Shown here piece after piece: positions 53,252-61,211 of a stretch of 64,000 nucleotides of DNA. The position numbers and the translations under genes were made by a program. The notes under the pieces were generated by a model. That model was not told where the DNA came from. It saw only the letters and a program-made list of their open reading frames with translations, and made no database searches. Source of the stretch: Pseudobdellovibrionaceae bacterium (GTDB lineage: Bacteria > Bdellovibrionota > UBA1018 > UBA6935); assembly GCA_002722705.1 (NCBI GenBank), contig PBMP01000059.1:1-64000 (forward strand), read 5' to 3'. Position 1 is the stretch's first letter, and each line of letters begins with the position of its first letter.

Positions 53252-55300
53252 GTGGTGAACTTCAGGGCAGCTTCAAACTATACAATACAGTGGGGAATCA
53301 TCTTTTTTATTCTCACTTTTTTTTCTATCACCACACTCCTCTTTCATGACCGCACAGAAAGAGGAATTGCTCAGACTGATCCAAGTCTACTCAAATGCTT
53401 ACTTCAACCCCTCGAAGAAAATTCACAACTTTACCTCTCCGAACTTCCTCAAAACAAAACCATTACCGATCTACTTGAAAAAATTAAAAACATTCAAGAA
53501 AGCACAGGAAATAAAAACCCCCACTATCAAAATCTATCAAATTATTTCTATGCAAAAACGCTACGTCAAGTAAGAAAAAATGAAATTTCTCAAGTTGTTA
53601 CTCAGAACTTAGGGCTCTTTCGAAAAGTTGAAACGTCGTACTCATATTTAAAATTAACAGATCCATATCAAGATCAAATAAAAACAATTCGTTCACACAT
53701 AGACTCAATGAATGAATTCTCTATAAAAGAAATAACCCCCGCTCTTGAATTTATAGAAGCACTCCCTCCTCCAGTAATAAGAAAAGATAAAAAAATTTTT
53801 AAAGATCACTTATCCGATTTCAAAAGAAACCTAAGAACCCAAAATAAGGCAGGAGCAAAAGACTCCTTGTCATCAATAGAAGATCTCATCGCCCAAGAAA
53901 GAGAATTAACTCAAATTCAACTCGGAGAAAATATTAACGAGTATCTTTCTGTCCGCTCTTCCCTTGAAAGCCTACGGTTTGAAAAAGAAATTGGTAAAAT
54001 CTCATTCAAAATCGGAAAACTTTCAGAACGTCTTTCGGAAGCTAATAAGTTAAAGAAATCTCTTGAAACAAGTAAACCTAAAAAAGAAATTTTAGAATTT
54101 ATTCAACCAAAAAATAAAATTTTAGAAAACAAAATAAAAAAAGGAAACAAAAAAGATTTAAATGAAGCAATCGATAAAGAAATAGAAATTATAGAAAACC
54201 AACTTTCTTTTCAAACTAAAAAACTTAATGATAAATTTCCGTTCGATGACCTTATCGGACTCAAAGATCGCTCTCCTGAAAAATTCAAAAAAAGGATCAA
54301 TCGATATAAAAACCTAAGTGATTCAAAATTTGCAAAAACATCTAATCAAATTTTAGACGAACTTTCTGCACAAAGCACATGGAAGACTGATTCTCCAATT
54401 CTGTATAAAGGATGGGATAACCCAGATACTTTAGAAATAAAAAAGTACACCCAATCTCTTCCTGATGCACATGAAGCACTATGGAAAAAAAACTTAAAAC
54501 TACAAAAGAAAGCAAGAAGACAAATTATCATGTATAAACTTTCTCCTGCGGCCTTTGAAGAAGTATTCTTTTATGTTCTTAAAGTAACACCAGGACTTAA
54601 AAAGTTAAGAAACTTTGAACTCGTTCAAAAAATGGAACGTTCTGATTTTCGAGCATTCCTCCGAATGACTCAAGATTTTGGAGCCATTGCTGCTGAATAT
54701 GGAAAATTCAATAGCCTTCAACGAGCCCTTGACAACGGGGTCTCTCCAAAAGAAATTTTAGAAATAATTGAAGAATTTGACCTTGATTTTTTTATTACCG
54801 CTGCACGAACCGAAGATTTTGCAACGCAATGGGATACTATCTACAAATACGCAAAAGAGCATGATCATCCAAAACTAGATCTCATGACTAAAGCAAATGA
54901 AGAAAAAAAACATCTTCCTCCCTTCAAACTCTTTAGCCCCCCTAACTCGACTGGACTATTTCTTTCCGGAGTTGCCGCACTCACTACAAGTACAGGGGTT
55001 GGATACGCTGTTAGTAAAACAGAGAAATACATTAGAATTAAACTCGAAAATGGAGAGGAAATAGTCTTAACCCGTAAAGAAATTGAACAGCTTGATCTCA
55101 CATACGAAGAAATCCTTAAAGGAATTGAAAGCGGAGAACTTATTGAAGCAATCAAGAACGGAGATTTTGAAGGAGATGAAGATTTAAAAGAAGAATTTAT
55201 AGAAAAAATTCAACACTTAAAACTTCAGATAGATTCGATTAGAAGATTTGAAAAAACAACAATCAATCAAGAGAAGCAACAAACTCATGAAAACCACTAG
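53252..55300 (+). CDS. Large membrane-anchored helical protein of unknown function
   Basis: About 682 aa. An N-terminal membrane helix (IQWGIIFFILTFFSITTLLF) is followed by long charged, mainly helical stretches. The central part is rich in Lys, Glu and Leu (KISFKIGKLSERLSEANKLK; IEIIENQLSFQTKKL), suggesting coiled coils. A second hydrophobic segment lies near residues 565-585 (LFLSGVAALTTSTGVGYAVS). An acidic C-terminal part repeats short Glu/Leu/Ile motifs. GTG 53252 is preferred since AAGGGG lies 6 nt before it; an ATG at 53234 in the same frame is possible. Its 3' end overlaps the next, convergent gene by 38 bp. No family is recognised. Confidence 0.65.
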   Translation: MVNFRAASNYTIQWGIIFFILTFFSITTLLFHDRTERGIAQTDPSLLKCLLQPLEENSQLYLSELPQNKTITDLLEKIKNIQESTGNKNPHYQNLSNYFYAKTLRQVRKNEISQVVTQNLGLFRKVETSYSYLKLTDPYQDQIKTIRSHIDSMNEFSIKEITPALEFIEALPPPVIRKDKKIFKDHLSDFKRNLRTQNKAGAKDSLSSIEDLIAQERELTQIQLGENINEYLSVRSSLESLRFEKEIGKISFKIGKLSERLSEANKLKKSLETSKPKKEILEFIQPKNKILENKIKKGNKKDLNEAIDKEIEIIENQLSFQTKKLNDKFPFDDLIGLKDRSPEKFKKRINRYKNLSDSKFAKTSNQILDELSAQSTWKTDSPILYKGWDNPDTLEIKKYTQSLPDAHEALWKKNLKLQKKARRQIIMYKLSPAAFEEVFFYVLKVTPGLKKLRNFELVQKMERSDFRAFLRMTQDFGAIAAEYGKFNSLQRALDNGVSPKEILEIIEEFDLDFFITAARTEDFATQWDTIYKYAKEHDHPKLDLMTKANEEKKHLPPFKLFSPPNSTGLFLSGVAALTTSTGVGYAVSKTEKYIRIKLENGEEIVLTRKEIEQLDLTYEEILKGIESGELIEAIKNGDFEGDEDLKEEFIEKIQHLKLQIDSIRRFEKTTINQEKQQTHENH

Positions 55301-55688
55301 GAGACTTCACTTCACCTTTTTCTAAGTCAATCACAACAAAAGAAGAATCCTCTAACCCTTTTGTTCGACTGGGAAAAACAATTTTTTCTAAAATTATTTT
55401 TTTATTTTTAAAAAAAAGAACTCCATTTAAAGAAGAAAATTTCAAATTAAGTTTTCTGTTTTCAAAAAGAAGAAGAACATCAACTTTTGATAAATCATAA
55501 CTCAAACCTAAGTTATCCGACTCCGCCTTCTGAGCTTGTAGCTTTACTTTTAAAGAGTTTTTAGAAGATACCCAAATATAAGAGAAATTCTGAATTGCCA
55601 AATCAGCTTTTTGTCCAAATGCAGAATTAAAAAAAAGAAGGAGTCCTAATATTATCAGGACTCCATTCAACTTAGCAGTTAAGTTCAT
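55263..55688 (-). CDS. Small secreted protein of unknown function
   Basis: A 141-aa protein with a signal peptide (LNGVLIILGLLLFFNSAFGQ). The mature part alternates hydrophobic and charged residues in beta-strand fashion (IQNFSYIWVSSKNSLKVKLQ; VDVLLLFENRKLNLKF). There are no Cys residues. It follows the lipoprotein gene directly and overlaps the end of the convergent 682-aa protein gene by 38 bp. No family is recognised. Confidence 0.6.
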   Translation of the reverse strand: MNLTAKLNGVLIILGLLLFFNSAFGQKADLAIQNFSYIWVSSKNSLKVKLQAQKAESDNLGLSYDLSKVDVLLLFENRKLNLKFSSLNGVLFFKNKKIILEKIVFPSRTKGLEDSSFVVIDLEKGEVKSPSGFHEFVASLD

Positions 55689-57038
55689 TTATTCAATTGC
55701 CTTCGCAACAATAGAATACAATTGGTAAGGATCTAAAAGTCTTTTCTTCTTAAATAAATGGAATTTAAGACTATTTGGTTTTTCATGAAGTATTTTATAT
55801 CCATCAGAATCATTCATAATTCCACCAAAACTCGGGTCTGGTAATGAACTGGGATACCCATCAGAATCAAACTCCATCGGCAAAAGCTCTTTTAAATCTG
55901 CAATAGGATGATTCAAAAAATTAGAAATATCTACGGTGATATAAATATCTTTATTGCTCAAGCTTGAAGTTCCTACTTTTATACGCGTAGGCCCCATTAA
56001 AACATTAATCAAATCACTTGCTACTTTCTGATTACCTAAAAAACAAAAACTAGAAATCAAACCTGTATAACTCAATTCAGGATCTTTACAACCATCAAGA
56101 CCAGGATAACGAGAATACAGATCCTCAATAGACTTAAAGGACTTCAAAAGATCAGCAGACACTTTTTTGAGTTGATGATTTTGATTTAATTTTAAAAAAT
56201 GAGGATATTTTTTCTTCAACATTTTTACATATTCAGTCGGATTTTTTTTATCTTCTTGATCTAGTGAACGAATCCCTTTTAACGAATAAGCCGTCTCCAC
56301 TCTGAGTAGATTTAAGTAAGAAACAAAGAGGTGACGTATTACGCTAATATCATTTACGCTTACCGATCGATCATCATTCATCTTTCCAGAAGTATGACAT
56401 GAAGGATAAGTTCCGTAAGTACAATAAGTTTTAATCCCCTTTTTATCTGGAGTTAAAACCGCTTCAAAACGCTCTAAATCTATACTCACATTAAAAGATT
56501 TACCAGAGAGTTCATCTAACAATAAGACAGAATTTTCTAGCGCTGGGATTAAATGACTTAACAAATCTTGCTGAAGATCTCCATATGAATGAAACAGACT
56601 TCTCCCTTTTTTAGGCTCTAAAACTACATCTCGAATTTCTTTTCGATAATGATTCCGAACTCGATCTAAGGATTTATAATACCCCTCCTTCGCACCGTCC
56701 TGAATAAGAGGCTCGATCAATGAAACAAAACCTTTCATTGAAATAACAGGACCAAGTAAAGCTCGGTAAAAAAGCACTTTAGAATTTTTGGAATCTATTT
56801 TTTGGGCTTTTAAAAACATTTGATCAGCAAATTCAAATGCTCCTTGCTCAAAAAATAACTCCCCCATTCTCACAAATTCTTCAACTGCTTGATCCCCTTC
56901 TCCAGCAGCACTTAATTCTTCAGCATGTTTTTGAGAATATTTAGCTCCATCTTTAGGTACATGAGAAGTGATGCTTCCACCGTCACAAGCCCCGAGAGCA
57001 ACACCAACAAGAGCAAATAAAAAATAATTTGATTTCAT
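55689..57038 (-). CDS. Lipoprotein with TPR-like N-terminus
   Basis: About 449 aa. A lipobox (FALVGVALGAC) marks it as a lipoprotein. Residues about 35-110 look like a TPR pair (AVEEFVRMGELFFEQGAFEF, ADQMFLKAQKIDSKNSKVLF). The rest is mostly helical with several Cys (TYCTYGTYPSC; GCKDPE; SFCFLG). ATG 57038 is chosen because GGGAG lies upstream; an ATG at 57089 exists but would precede the signal peptide. It forms a two-gene unit with the small secreted protein and is divergent from the Gly-Tyr-Asp repeat lipoprotein. Confidence 0.7.
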   Translation of the reverse strand: MKSNYFLFALVGVALGACDGGSITSHVPKDGAKYSQKHAEELSAAGEGDQAVEEFVRMGELFFEQGAFEFADQMFLKAQKIDSKNSKVLFYRALLGPVISMKGFVSLIEPLIQDGAKEGYYKSLDRVRNHYRKEIRDVVLEPKKGRSLFHSYGDLQQDLLSHLIPALENSVLLLDELSGKSFNVSIDLERFEAVLTPDKKGIKTYCTYGTYPSCHTSGKMNDDRSVSVNDISVIRHLFVSYLNLLRVETAYSLKGIRSLDQEDKKNPTEYVKMLKKKYPHFLKLNQNHQLKKVSADLLKSFKSIEDLYSRYPGLDGCKDPELSYTGLISSFCFLGNQKVASDLINVLMGPTRIKVGTSSLSNKDIYITVDISNFLNHPIADLKELLPMEFDSDGYPSSLPDPSFGGIMNDSDGYKILHEKPNSLKFHLFKKKRLLDPYQLYSIVAKAIE

Positions 57039-57147
57039 AAAAACTAACTCCCTTTCGGCTCTCCTAAAATTAAAAAAAAAGACTGTCAACTCGTCTTGTC
57101 ATTTTATTTAAACAAAAAACTTTTGTGTTCTTTTTCTCTACGAACAG

Positions 57148-57204
57148 TTGACAAAAAAAAAACTGATCGTTACTGCGATGACGCACCTGGCTTTTCTGGT
57201 GTGC
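57148..57204 (+). promoter_or_regulatory. Candidate promoter and 5' stem-loop of the repeat lipoprotein
   Basis: A consensus -35 TTGACA lies at 57148-57153. The -10 at the right distance (TACTGC, 57171-57176) is poor, so the promoter is uncertain. A start near 57183 would coincide with a hairpin in which GCACC (57183-57187) pairs with GGTGTGC (57198-57204). The Shine-Dalgarno AAAAAGGG follows before the ATG at 57228. The layout resembles that of the gene at 21308. Confidence 0.35.
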
Positions 57205-57227
57205 ACTAAAAATAAAAAGGGTTCAAT

Positions 57228-59279
57228 ATGAAAAGAAAAACTCAACTTTTAAATCTGATGATTGTCTTTATCTTTGCTTTTTCTACAGCATGTAAAAATA
57301 AGCAAACGGGACCCACAAGTGCATATATAGTGATTCATTCAAATCCAGCTCAAGCTCTTGAACAGCAAATGTCTCCATTTCAATATCCAGACACAGCTGT
57401 TCTTACTGAAGGAACCATTCATACCTTCACCGTTTCAAATGTTGGTCCTAGACCTGCCGTTTTACAAGAAGTTTCAAATACAACACTAGGAATTACTTCT
57501 CCGTTTGAACTTGTAACAAATTCTCAATCAGCAATACCAAATTGTAATACAGGAACCGTACTCAATACGAATGAAAGCTGTGTACTTACGATTCGATTCA
57601 TTCCGATAGATACTCAAAATTATTCACAGAATTTCTTTATTCATTATCTCGCTGACAATGAATCTATTGAGAGAAACGAAGTCCGACAGGCAAGTTTAAA
57701 TATTAGGGGTCTCGGATACCTCGATTGCTCAGTCACTCCACAAACACAAGATGGCTACGAGGCAGGGATAAGTGCTGCTGAAAACCAAATGATTGAAGAT
57801 GCTCTTCGTGGAACCGCAGATGGAAAAGCTCTCACGATAGATGACGGTCTCGCTGATGGATACAACGATGGATACTCTGAGGCTTACAACAATGCCTATG
57901 ATGGTCCAAATGGATATCCCCTTGGATATGATGATGGTTACGAAGAAGGACTCTTTAACGGACTAAATAATAATGCTTCATGCATTGATGGACAAAACGC
58001 CGCCCAAACTCAAGGCTATCAAGACGGTTTAAATGATGGGGATTTTGATGGTTATGAAGATGGTTATTCTGATGGAGAAATAGTGGCTGCCTCAAATGGA
58101 TATGGGCAAGGATACGACGATGGATATCCTTCCGGAAGTCAAGCGGGTTATGCCGAAGGAGCATCTGACGGGGCATCTCAAGGGTACAATAATGGTTATG
58201 ATGATGCTTATGATTCTTCTTTTGATGATGGTTACTCCGATGGTTATTCCGATGGAGCGAACTCATGTTTTTCAAATATAAATGGTCTAGCATTTGCGAC
58301 CTCAACCGTTCCAGAAAAGTTTATCAATCAGTGCTACGATCAAGGATACGAACAAACTTATAGCACTCAAGCTTATTGGGATGCTTACAACACAGCAAAA
58401 GCAAACAATATCCCGTACCAAAATGGGTATACTCAAGGACACCAAGAAGGAGTCGTGGATGGTCGAGAAGATGGCGAAATTGATGGCTATCTCGATGGAT
58501 ACACCCAAGGACTTCAAGTTGGCTTCAACGAAGGTTCAGATATTGTTTATCAAGAGTGCTACCATTCTCGATATCCAGTCGCTTATTCAAATGGTTATGA
58601 CGATGGTTATGAAAATGGATATAGTGATGGCTTTGACGATGGATACAACGATCAATTTGATAGCAACTATAACATTGGTTATGACGACGGGTATGACGAT
58701 GGTTATTCCGACAATTATCAAGATGGCGTAAATGCCGAATACGATGATGCGTATGACGACGGATACAACGACGGAGACATTGATGGCTACTGGGCCGGAT
58801 ATGATGACGGGTATGATGACGGCTCTTGGGAGTACTGTCTTAATAAAGTTGCAGTCCGTACTTCAAGCAGTCTCAAGAAAACAAGATTCAAACTTCGAGA
58901 AAAAACAGTTCGAAGAAAGGTCTCCGACAGAACACCTATCACTGGAGTTCATCCTAAATCTAGCTACGGAAAAGGGAAAAACTGGTGGATTTCTTTAGGA
59001 GAAAGAAAAGGTAAGTTAAAAAACAAACCTTCTATTATACCTCCTTCGATCAAAGCAAGTTTGAGTCAAGATCAGATTGATGATTTCAAATCTCAACGAA
59101 GTTTGAATAAACGAAACTCACTCAGATCATACAAAAACAGAAAAATGAAAAAACAAAAAATTCATTTTTCAAAACGAGCAACTGAGCGAAAATCGCCAAG
59201 AACTCTTCCTGCTTCTATGAAAGAAAAAATGGAAAAAAGCAGAGAGAAAGCAAAAGAAAATAACCGCTCCAAAAAATAG
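57228..59279 (+). CDS. Lipoprotein with long Gly-Tyr-Asp repeat region
   Basis: A 683-aa protein in four parts. A lipobox (AFSTAC, Cys22) anchors it. An Ig-like domain (about 55-160) resembles the choice-of-anchor or Hydin-type domains (TFTVSNVGPRPAVLQEVSN, CVLTIRFIP). Residues about 176-533 are a run of four-residue steps with the consensus (Y/F)-x-(D/E/x)-G, for example GYDDGYDDGYSDNYQDG, interrupted by short Cys-containing segments. The last 140 residues are very basic (Lys/Arg-rich). Similar DGYxDGY runs occur in low-complexity proteins annotated as Yae1-like, but no function is established. A metal-binding or adhesive surface role is inference. Confidence 0.75.
   Translation: MKRKTQLLNLMIVFIFAFSTACKNKQTGPTSAYIVIHSNPAQALEQQMSPFQYPDTAVLTEGTIHTFTVSNVGPRPAVLQEVSNTTLGITSPFELVTNSQSAIPNCNTGTVLNTNESCVLTIRFIPIDTQNYSQNFFIHYLADNESIERNEVRQASLNIRGLGYLDCSVTPQTQDGYEAGISAAENQMIEDALRGTADGKALTIDDGLADGYNDGYSEAYNNAYDGPNGYPLGYDDGYEEGLFNGLNNNASCIDGQNAAQTQGYQDGLNDGDFDGYEDGYSDGEIVAASNGYGQGYDDGYPSGSQAGYAEGASDGASQGYNNGYDDAYDSSFDDGYSDGYSDGANSCFSNINGLAFATSTVPEKFINQCYDQGYEQTYSTQAYWDAYNTAKANNIPYQNGYTQGHQEGVVDGREDGEIDGYLDGYTQGLQVGFNEGSDIVYQECYHSRYPVAYSNGYDDGYENGYSDGFDDGYNDQFDSNYNIGYDDGYDDGYSDNYQDGVNAEYDDAYDDGYNDGDIDGYWAGYDDGYDDGSWEYCLNKVAVRTSSSLKKTRFKLREKTVRRKVSDRTPITGVHPKSSYGKGKNWWISLGERKGKLKNKPSIIPPSIKASLSQDQIDDFKSQRSLNKRNSLRSYKNRKMKKQKIHFSKRATERKSPRTLPASMKEKMEKSREKAKENNRSKK
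57753..58826 (+). repeat. Degenerate 12-bp tandem repeat encoding (Y/F)xxG steps
   Basis: About 1.07 kb inside the repeat lipoprotein gene is built from imperfect copies of a 12-bp unit of the type GGN-TAY-GAY-GAY. Copies vary at codon third positions, which suggests selection on the protein rather than recent expansion. The repeats create long spurious open frames on the other frames and strand. Five or so breaks, each around a Cys codon, divide the run into blocks. Confidence 0.8.
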
Positions 59280-59322
59280 AGCTTCAAACTCAATCTAAAA
59301 AATATGATTGAGAAACTTTTTC

Positions 59323-59363
59323 ATCTACAAGTCAGAGAAGTGACAATTCTTTGACTTGTAGAT
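59323..59363 (+). terminator. Long stem-loop after the repeat lipoprotein gene
   Basis: ATCTACAAGTCA (59323-59334) pairs with TGACTTGTAGAT (59352-59363). The stem continues inward with a G-U pair and AGAA/TTCT to a 7-nt loop, giving about 17 paired positions. Only TTTC follows, so as an intrinsic terminator it is unusual; it may also protect the 3' end. It lies 43 bp after the stop at 59279. Confidence 0.6.
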
Positions 59364-59424
59364 TTCAAAAAACGCTCTTTTCACTAAATACAAACAGTTA
59401 AAATGTAGGCGTCAAACAACATTA

Positions 59425-59454
59425 TTGAGTTTTTATTCTAAAATCCGATAAAGT
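59425..59454 (+). promoter_or_regulatory. Candidate promoter of the two-component pair
   Basis: TTGAGT (59425-59430) and TAAAGT (59449-59454) are spaced 18 bp and lie just upstream of the histidine kinase ATG at 59474. The match to consensus is moderate (4 of 6 in each box), so this is a suggestion only. Confidence 0.3.
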
Positions 59455-59473
59455 AGTTAAAGACTCACTTCAT

Positions 59474-60844
59474 ATGAGAAATGACGCAAAACTCAGCATT
59501 ATTAAAATTCTAGCTTTTCTGAGCGGTTCTTACTTCATTAGCGCCGGAATATACAGTTACGTTGAATACAAGAACATTGAACGAATTAAACTAAATTGGA
59601 ATAAGTATATTGAAAAGATAGATAAAAAAAATGAACTTATATCCAATCTCAAAGAAAACATTGGATATGGGGGAATGATCCATAATTTTAAAAACTATCT
59701 CCTTAGAAGAAATCGATCTTATCTAAAAGAAACAGAACAAAATTTAGATGAATGTTTTTCTATTTTAAATAAACTCAGAAAAACAACTCCATACAATTCT
59801 TTAGAAGAAAAAAAAATAAAGGTTATTAAAAATACACTTTTAGAATACCAGTCCAGTTTAAAAACAATAAAAAACACAAGCAAACTCAGTTTAAAAAAAC
59901 TAGACTCCTTAGTTAAAGTAGATGACTCCAAAACATTAGCCTCCTTTAAATGGTATACACACATGACTAAAGAAGAAAAAAAAAGAAGCTCTCTTGCTCT
60001 CAGCCATAATGTCGAGAGGACTAAAAATTCTTTGATTTTATCAGTCACGCTTTCAACTCTTTTCTTTTTGGGAACTCTATTTTTTATTGGAATTAAACTC
60101 TTAAAAACACAAGAATCACTTGAACAAGAAAAAGAAAACACCGCTCATATGGCAAGACTTTATACTCTTGGTCAAATTGCTGGAAATATTGCTCATGAAA
60201 TCAATAATCCTCTTGCAATTCTCAGCGGTACCTCCGATATCCTATTAAAAAATACAGAAAAAGAAAATCCGGACCCTGAAATTACGCGAAGAAGTTGTAT
60301 GACAATCAAAAAAACGGTGGATCGTATTTCAACCGTAGTTTTAGGTCTTAAAAATTTAACAAAAAAACCAGACGATTCTTATTTTGAAAAATTTAATCTA
60401 AACGACACAGTAAGTGAAGTAATTGCTCTTTGTAAGGATCGATGCAATCAATATGGCATTTCACTTACACTAGATTCAAATAAAAACATTTTTACTTTTG
60501 GACAAAGAACTCAAATAATCCAAGTAGTTTTAAATTTAGTAAATAACTCTATCGATGCAATCAAAACGAAAGAAGAGAAATGGATTAAAATATCTACAAA
60601 TCAGAATAAACACTTTACAGAAATTTCAATCACTGACTCTGGCATAGGGTTACCTAAAAATATTAAAGAAAAATTAATGGAACCATTTTTTACTACGAAA
60701 AAGAACGACAGCGGAACAGGTATTGGCTTAAGCATTTCAAAAAATATTATTGAAAAACATGGTGGAGTACTCTCTTTAGACGAGCACTCTGTCCATACCT
60801 GTTTCAAAATTCAAATACCAAACAGAGACATAAAAAGGGTATGA
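59474..60844 (+). CDS. Membrane sensor histidine kinase
   Basis: A 456-aa kinase. The first membrane helix is at about 9-27. An extracytoplasmic sensor of about 160 residues follows, containing IGYGGMIHNFKNYLLRRN, a motif type I recall from sensor domains of other proteobacterial signalling proteins. The second helix is at about 188-208. The HisKA H-box is GNIAHEINNPLAIL with His241. The HATPase_c domain has NLVNNSIDAI, ITDSGIGLP and GTGIGLSIS. There is no HAMP domain. The response regulator gene begins 3 bp later, so the two should form a signalling pair. Confidence 0.9.
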   Translation: MRNDAKLSIIKILAFLSGSYFISAGIYSYVEYKNIERIKLNWNKYIEKIDKKNELISNLKENIGYGGMIHNFKNYLLRRNRSYLKETEQNLDECFSILNKLRKTTPYNSLEEKKIKVIKNTLLEYQSSLKTIKNTSKLSLKKLDSLVKVDDSKTLASFKWYTHMTKEEKKRSSLALSHNVERTKNSLILSVTLSTLFFLGTLFFIGIKLLKTQESLEQEKENTAHMARLYTLGQIAGNIAHEINNPLAILSGTSDILLKNTEKENPDPEITRRSCMTIKKTVDRISTVVLGLKNLTKKPDDSYFEKFNLNDTVSEVIALCKDRCNQYGISLTLDSNKNIFTFGQRTQIIQVVLNLVNNSIDAIKTKEEKWIKISTNQNKHFTEISITDSGIGLPKNIKEKLMEPFFTTKKNDSGTGIGLSISKNIIEKHGGVLSLDEHSVHTCFKIQIPNRDIKRV

Positions 60845-60847
60845 CAA

Positions 60848-61192
60848 ATGAAAGTATTAATTGTAGACGATGAACCTGATATTTGTTTTTTCATCGAATA
60901 TGAAATTAAAGAAAATGGAAACGAAACATTTACTGCAAACGATGGTCTAGAGGCTTTAGAGATTTTAAAAAACAACCCAGATATTGAAATTATTATTTCT
61001 GACGTCAAAATGCCAAAAATGGATGGAATTGAATTCTTAAAAGAGTCTCAACTAATAAACAATAAAATTAAAAAATTTATCTTCATTACAGGATTTTCAG
61101 ATCTTGATGAAGACAAAGCAAAGTCACTTGGAGCGTTCGCGCTCCTTCCTAAACCAATTCAATTAGACGACCTTCTCAAACAAATCGATTAA
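60848..61192 (+). CDS. Single-domain response regulator (CheY-like)
   Basis: A 114-aa receiver domain with nothing attached. Acidic pocket residues are in VDDEPD, the phosphorylation site is Asp52 (IIISDVKMPKMDG), the conserved Thr is in FITGF and the Lys is in LLPKPI. It is the partner of the kinase encoded just upstream. Output must go through protein contact, as with CheY or a phosphorelay, since no DNA-binding domain is present. It ends 19 bp before the convergent fusA stop. Confidence 0.9.
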   Translation: MKVLIVDDEPDICFFIEYEIKENGNETFTANDGLEALEILKNNPDIEIIISDVKMPKMDGIEFLKESQLINNKIKKFIFITGFSDLDEDKAKSLGAFALLPKPIQLDDLLKQID

Positions 61193-61211
61193 GTTCACTT
61201 ATTTCAAACAT

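Noticed and set aside
57955-58731. Long open frames on both strands across the Gly-Tyr-Asp repeat
   Set aside because: They are by-products of the 12-bp repeat, which lacks stops in several frames. Their translations are Met/His-rich low complexity and the repeat lipoprotein frame explains the region.
57753-58826. Possible CRISPR array or variable-number repeat
   Set aside because: The unit is 12 bp, imperfect, in frame and without spacers. It encodes protein and is not a CRISPR array.
53018-61211. Accessory block as a mobile element
   Set aside because: No integrase, transposase, tRNA target or flanking direct repeats were seen, so I describe it only as an accessory block.
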